Source of the DNA: Propionibacteriaceae bacterium
Lineage (GTDB): Bacteria; Actinomycetota; Actinomycetes; Propionibacteriales; Propionibacteriaceae
NCBI GenBank assembly: GCA_003153855.1
Contig: PMBM01000058.1
Span: 12,997 to 19,259, forward strand
DNA: 6,263 nucleotides
Reading direction: 5' to 3'
This document shows positions 4,234 to 6,263 of this stretch, piece after piece. Under the pieces are notes generated by a model. It saw nothing but the letters and a program-made list of their open reading frames with translations. It was not told the DNA's origin and did not search any database. Position 1 is the stretch's first letter; the number at the start of each line of letters is the position of its first letter. The translations under genes and the position numbers were made by a program.

Positions 4234-6263
4234 GTGACGTTGAAGGCTCTGGTGGATGTCGTGGCGGCCGACCGTGTGGTCGGGCGCTGCATCGACGACG
4301 CCCGGAACGGGTTGGGAGTCCTCGACGTGACGGCGCCTGCGGCGCTGCGGCCGCTGCTCGCCGGCGCGTTCGCCAACCATGCCCACCGCACGGTGCTCCT
4401 CGTCACCAGCACGTACCGCGAGGCGGAGCAGCTGACGGCCGAGGTCACCTCGGTGATGGGCGAGGACGAAGTCGCCTACTACCCGGCCTGGGAGACGCTC
4501 CCGCACGAGCGGCTGAGCCCCCGATCGGACACCGTCGGACGCCGACTCGCCGTGCTGAGACGTCTTGTCGGCACCGACGAGTCCCCTCGCCCCAAGGTGG
4601 TCGTGGCCCCCGTACGGTCGTTGCTCCAACCCCAGGTCAAGGGCCTGGGCGACATGCGACCGGTCACGCTCACGGCCGGCGAGGACTACGACCCGAGCGA
4701 TCTGGCGCGCGACCTCGTCGACGCCGCCTACGTCCGCGTGGACCTGGTCGAGCACCGTGGCGAGTTCGCCGTGCGTGGCGGCATCGTCGACCTCTTCTGT
4801 CCCACGGAGGAGCACCCGGTGCGCATCGACTTCTTCGGCGACACCATCGAGGAGATCCGCGTCTTCGCGGTCGCCGACCAGCGGTCGGGCGACGTCACCC
4901 GCGACCACGTCGTGGCTTATCCCTGCCGTGAGCTGCTGCTGACGCCCGAGGTACGAGAGAGGGCGCGGCTGCTCGGCGAGGCGCACCCGGAGCTGCTCGA
5001 CATGGTCGACCGCATCGCCTCCGGCCACGCCGTCGAGGGCATGGAGGCACTGGCGCCGGCGCTGGTCGACGGGCTCGAGCTGCTCGTCGACGTGATGCCG
5101 GCCGACACCCTCGTGCTCGTCTGCGACCCCGAGCTCGTACGGTCTCGCGCGGTCGACCTCGAGGCGACCTCGCAGGAGTTCCTCGCGGCCTCGTGGGCAG
5201 CCTCCGCCGGGGGCGGCCAGGCGCCGATCGACCTCGGCGCCGCCGCGTACCAGCCGTTCGCCGAGGTTCGGAGCCACGCCATCGCGCGCGGTCTCTCGTG
5301 GTGGTCGCTGTCCCCGTACGCGGCCGCGCCCGACGAGGAGCACTCGCCGCTCGAGTCGGAGGACGGCGAGCTCGTCGACCTCTCGTCGATCGACGTACGG
5401 GGCGTCGAGTCCCGTACGGTGTCGGCGCGGGCCGTCGAGTCGTGGCGCGGTGACATGGAGGCGGCGGTCGACGACCTCCGTGAAGCTGTCGTCGGGGGGT
5501 CCATGGTCGTCCTGACCGCCGAGGGCCACGGCCTCGTGACGCGCATGTTCGAGCTGCTCACCGAGCAGGGGATCGGCGCGACCAAGGTCGAGGACCTGCT
5601 GGAGCCTCCGCAACCCGGGATCGTGACGATCACCACCGCGGCCTTCGCGCACGGCCTGCGGTTCGACTCGATCGGGCTGCGTCTCTACACCGCGTCCGAC
5701 CTCGCCGGCCAGCAAGCCGCTGACAAGGCCGGACGACGCCTCCCGAGCCGCCGCAAGAAGCAGATCGACCCGCTGGAGCTGACGGCCGGCGACCCGATCG
5801 TCCACGAGCACCACGGCGTCGGGCGCTACGTCGAGCTCGTACAGCGCACCGTCGCCGGGGCGACCCGCGAGTACCTCGTCATCGACTACGCGCCGAGCAA
5901 GCGCGGCCAGCCGAACGACCGCCTGTACGTGCCGATGGACCAGCTCGACCAGGTCACCCGCTACGTCGGCGGTGAGGCGCCCGCGCTCGACAAGATGGGC
6001 GGCGTCGACTGGAACAAGCGCAAGTCCCGCGCCCGCAAGGCCGTACGTCAGATCGCCGCCGAGCTCATCAAGCTGTACGCGGCGCGTCAGGCGTCCCGCG
6101 GGTACGCGTTCTCGCCGGACACACCCTGGCAGCGCGAGCTCGAGGACGCCTTCACCTACGTCGAGACGCCCGACCAGCTCGTCTGCATCGACGAGGTGAA
6201 GCGCGACATGGAGCGGATCGTGCCGATGGACCGGCTCGTCTGCGGCGACGTCGGCTACGGCAA
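4234..6263 (+). CDS. mfd: Transcription-repair coupling factor Mfd (3' truncated by window)
   Basis: ATP-driven translocase that removes RNA polymerase stalled at DNA lesions and recruits UvrA for nucleotide excision repair. The visible 676 residues are slightly over half of a usual 1,100-1,200-residue protein. The N-terminal UvrB-like module, which lacks a working ATP site, shows YYPAWETLPHERLSPRSD at 82-99 and HRGEFAVRGGIVDLF at 174-188. The RNA polymerase-interacting, CarD-like domain spans about 512-580 (GDPIVHEHHGVGRYVEL from 519, then YLVIDYA and DRLYVPMDQL). A linker helix region (GGVDWNKRKSRARKAVRQI) leads into the translocase: SRGYAFSPDTPWQRELEDAF, TPDQ, PMDRLVCGDVGYG. The window stops two bases into the Walker A lysine codon. 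GTG 4234 is preceded by aggg at nine bases; TTG 4225 is a weaker alternative start. The gene is intact as far as seen and has host-typical codons. It diverges from the radical SAM gene. Confidence 0.97.
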   Translation, partial: MTLKALVDVVAADRVVGRCIDDARNGLGVLDVTAPAALRPLLAGAFANHAHRTVLLVTSTYREAEQLTAEVTSVMGEDEVAYYPAWETLPHERLSPRSDTVGRRLAVLRRLVGTDESPRPKVVVAPVRSLLQPQVKGLGDMRPVTLTAGEDYDPSDLARDLVDAAYVRVDLVEHRGEFAVRGGIVDLFCPTEEHPVRIDFFGDTIEEIRVFAVADQRSGDVTRDHVVAYPCRELLLTPEVRERARLLGEAHPELLDMVDRIASGHAVEGMEALAPALVDGLELLVDVMPADTLVLVCDPELVRSRAVDLEATSQEFLAASWAASAGGGQAPIDLGAAAYQPFAEVRSHAIARGLSWWSLSPYAAAPDEEHSPLESEDGELVDLSSIDVRGVESRTVSARAVESWRGDMEAAVDDLREAVVGGSMVVLTAEGHGLVTRMFELLTEQGIGATKVEDLLEPPQPGIVTITTAAFAHGLRFDSIGLRLYTASDLAGQQAADKAGRRLPSRRKKQIDPLELTAGDPIVHEHHGVGRYVELVQRTVAGATREYLVIDYAPSKRGQPNDRLYVPMDQLDQVTRYVGGEAPALDKMGGVDWNKRKSRARKAVRQIAAELIKLYAARQASRGYAFSPDTPWQRELEDAFTYVETPDQLVCIDEVKRDMERIVPMDRLVCGDVGYG

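Noticed and set aside
4036..5814. Open frame of 592 codons on the minus strand
   Set aside because: It lies antisense to mfd, whose plus-strand product shows clear family motifs. The minus product is Arg/Gly/Asp-rich without motifs, typical of antisense frames in GC-rich DNA.

Overview
This is a GC-rich window with near-exclusive G/C at codon third positions, GTG starts and a gene set typical of a high-GC actinobacterium. A Propionibacteriales/Nocardioidaceae-like host is my guess from gene order and codon habits, not something the sequence proves.

Layout, left to right. (1) 1-978, plus strand: the C-terminal 325 residues of an AMP-forming acyl-CoA synthetase whose 5' end lies outside the window. 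(2) 979-1153: a gap with an 11-nt direct repeat, a possible promoter and a leader. (3) 1154-1795: ribosomal protein bL25 of the long, two-domain CTC/TL5 type. Ten bases later, 1806-2402: peptidyl-tRNA hydrolase (pth). The two form a translation-housekeeping operon. (4) 2403-2433: a perfect 9-bp dyad between convergent genes, probably a bidirectional terminator. (5) 2470-3801, minus strand: an intact lone radical SAM enzyme with an N-terminal cobalamin-binding-like domain. Its relaxed codon use (many AGA/AGG arginines) is unlike the flanking genes. (6) about 3813-4090, plus strand: coding-like sequence broken by a frame change, with no start and no recognisable family, pressed against the 5' end of the radical SAM gene. 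(7) 4234-6263, plus strand: the N-terminal 676 residues of Mfd, cut by the window edge inside the Walker A motif.

The bL25, Pth and Mfd genes are conserved core genes of translation and of transcription-coupled repair. The radical SAM gene and the adjoining broken reading frame look like an accessory insertion between pth and mfd, and this is the part of the window that most deserves attention. I see no tRNA, rRNA, CRISPR array, insertion sequence or complete defence system. The radical SAM enzyme's substrate cannot be read from the sequence.
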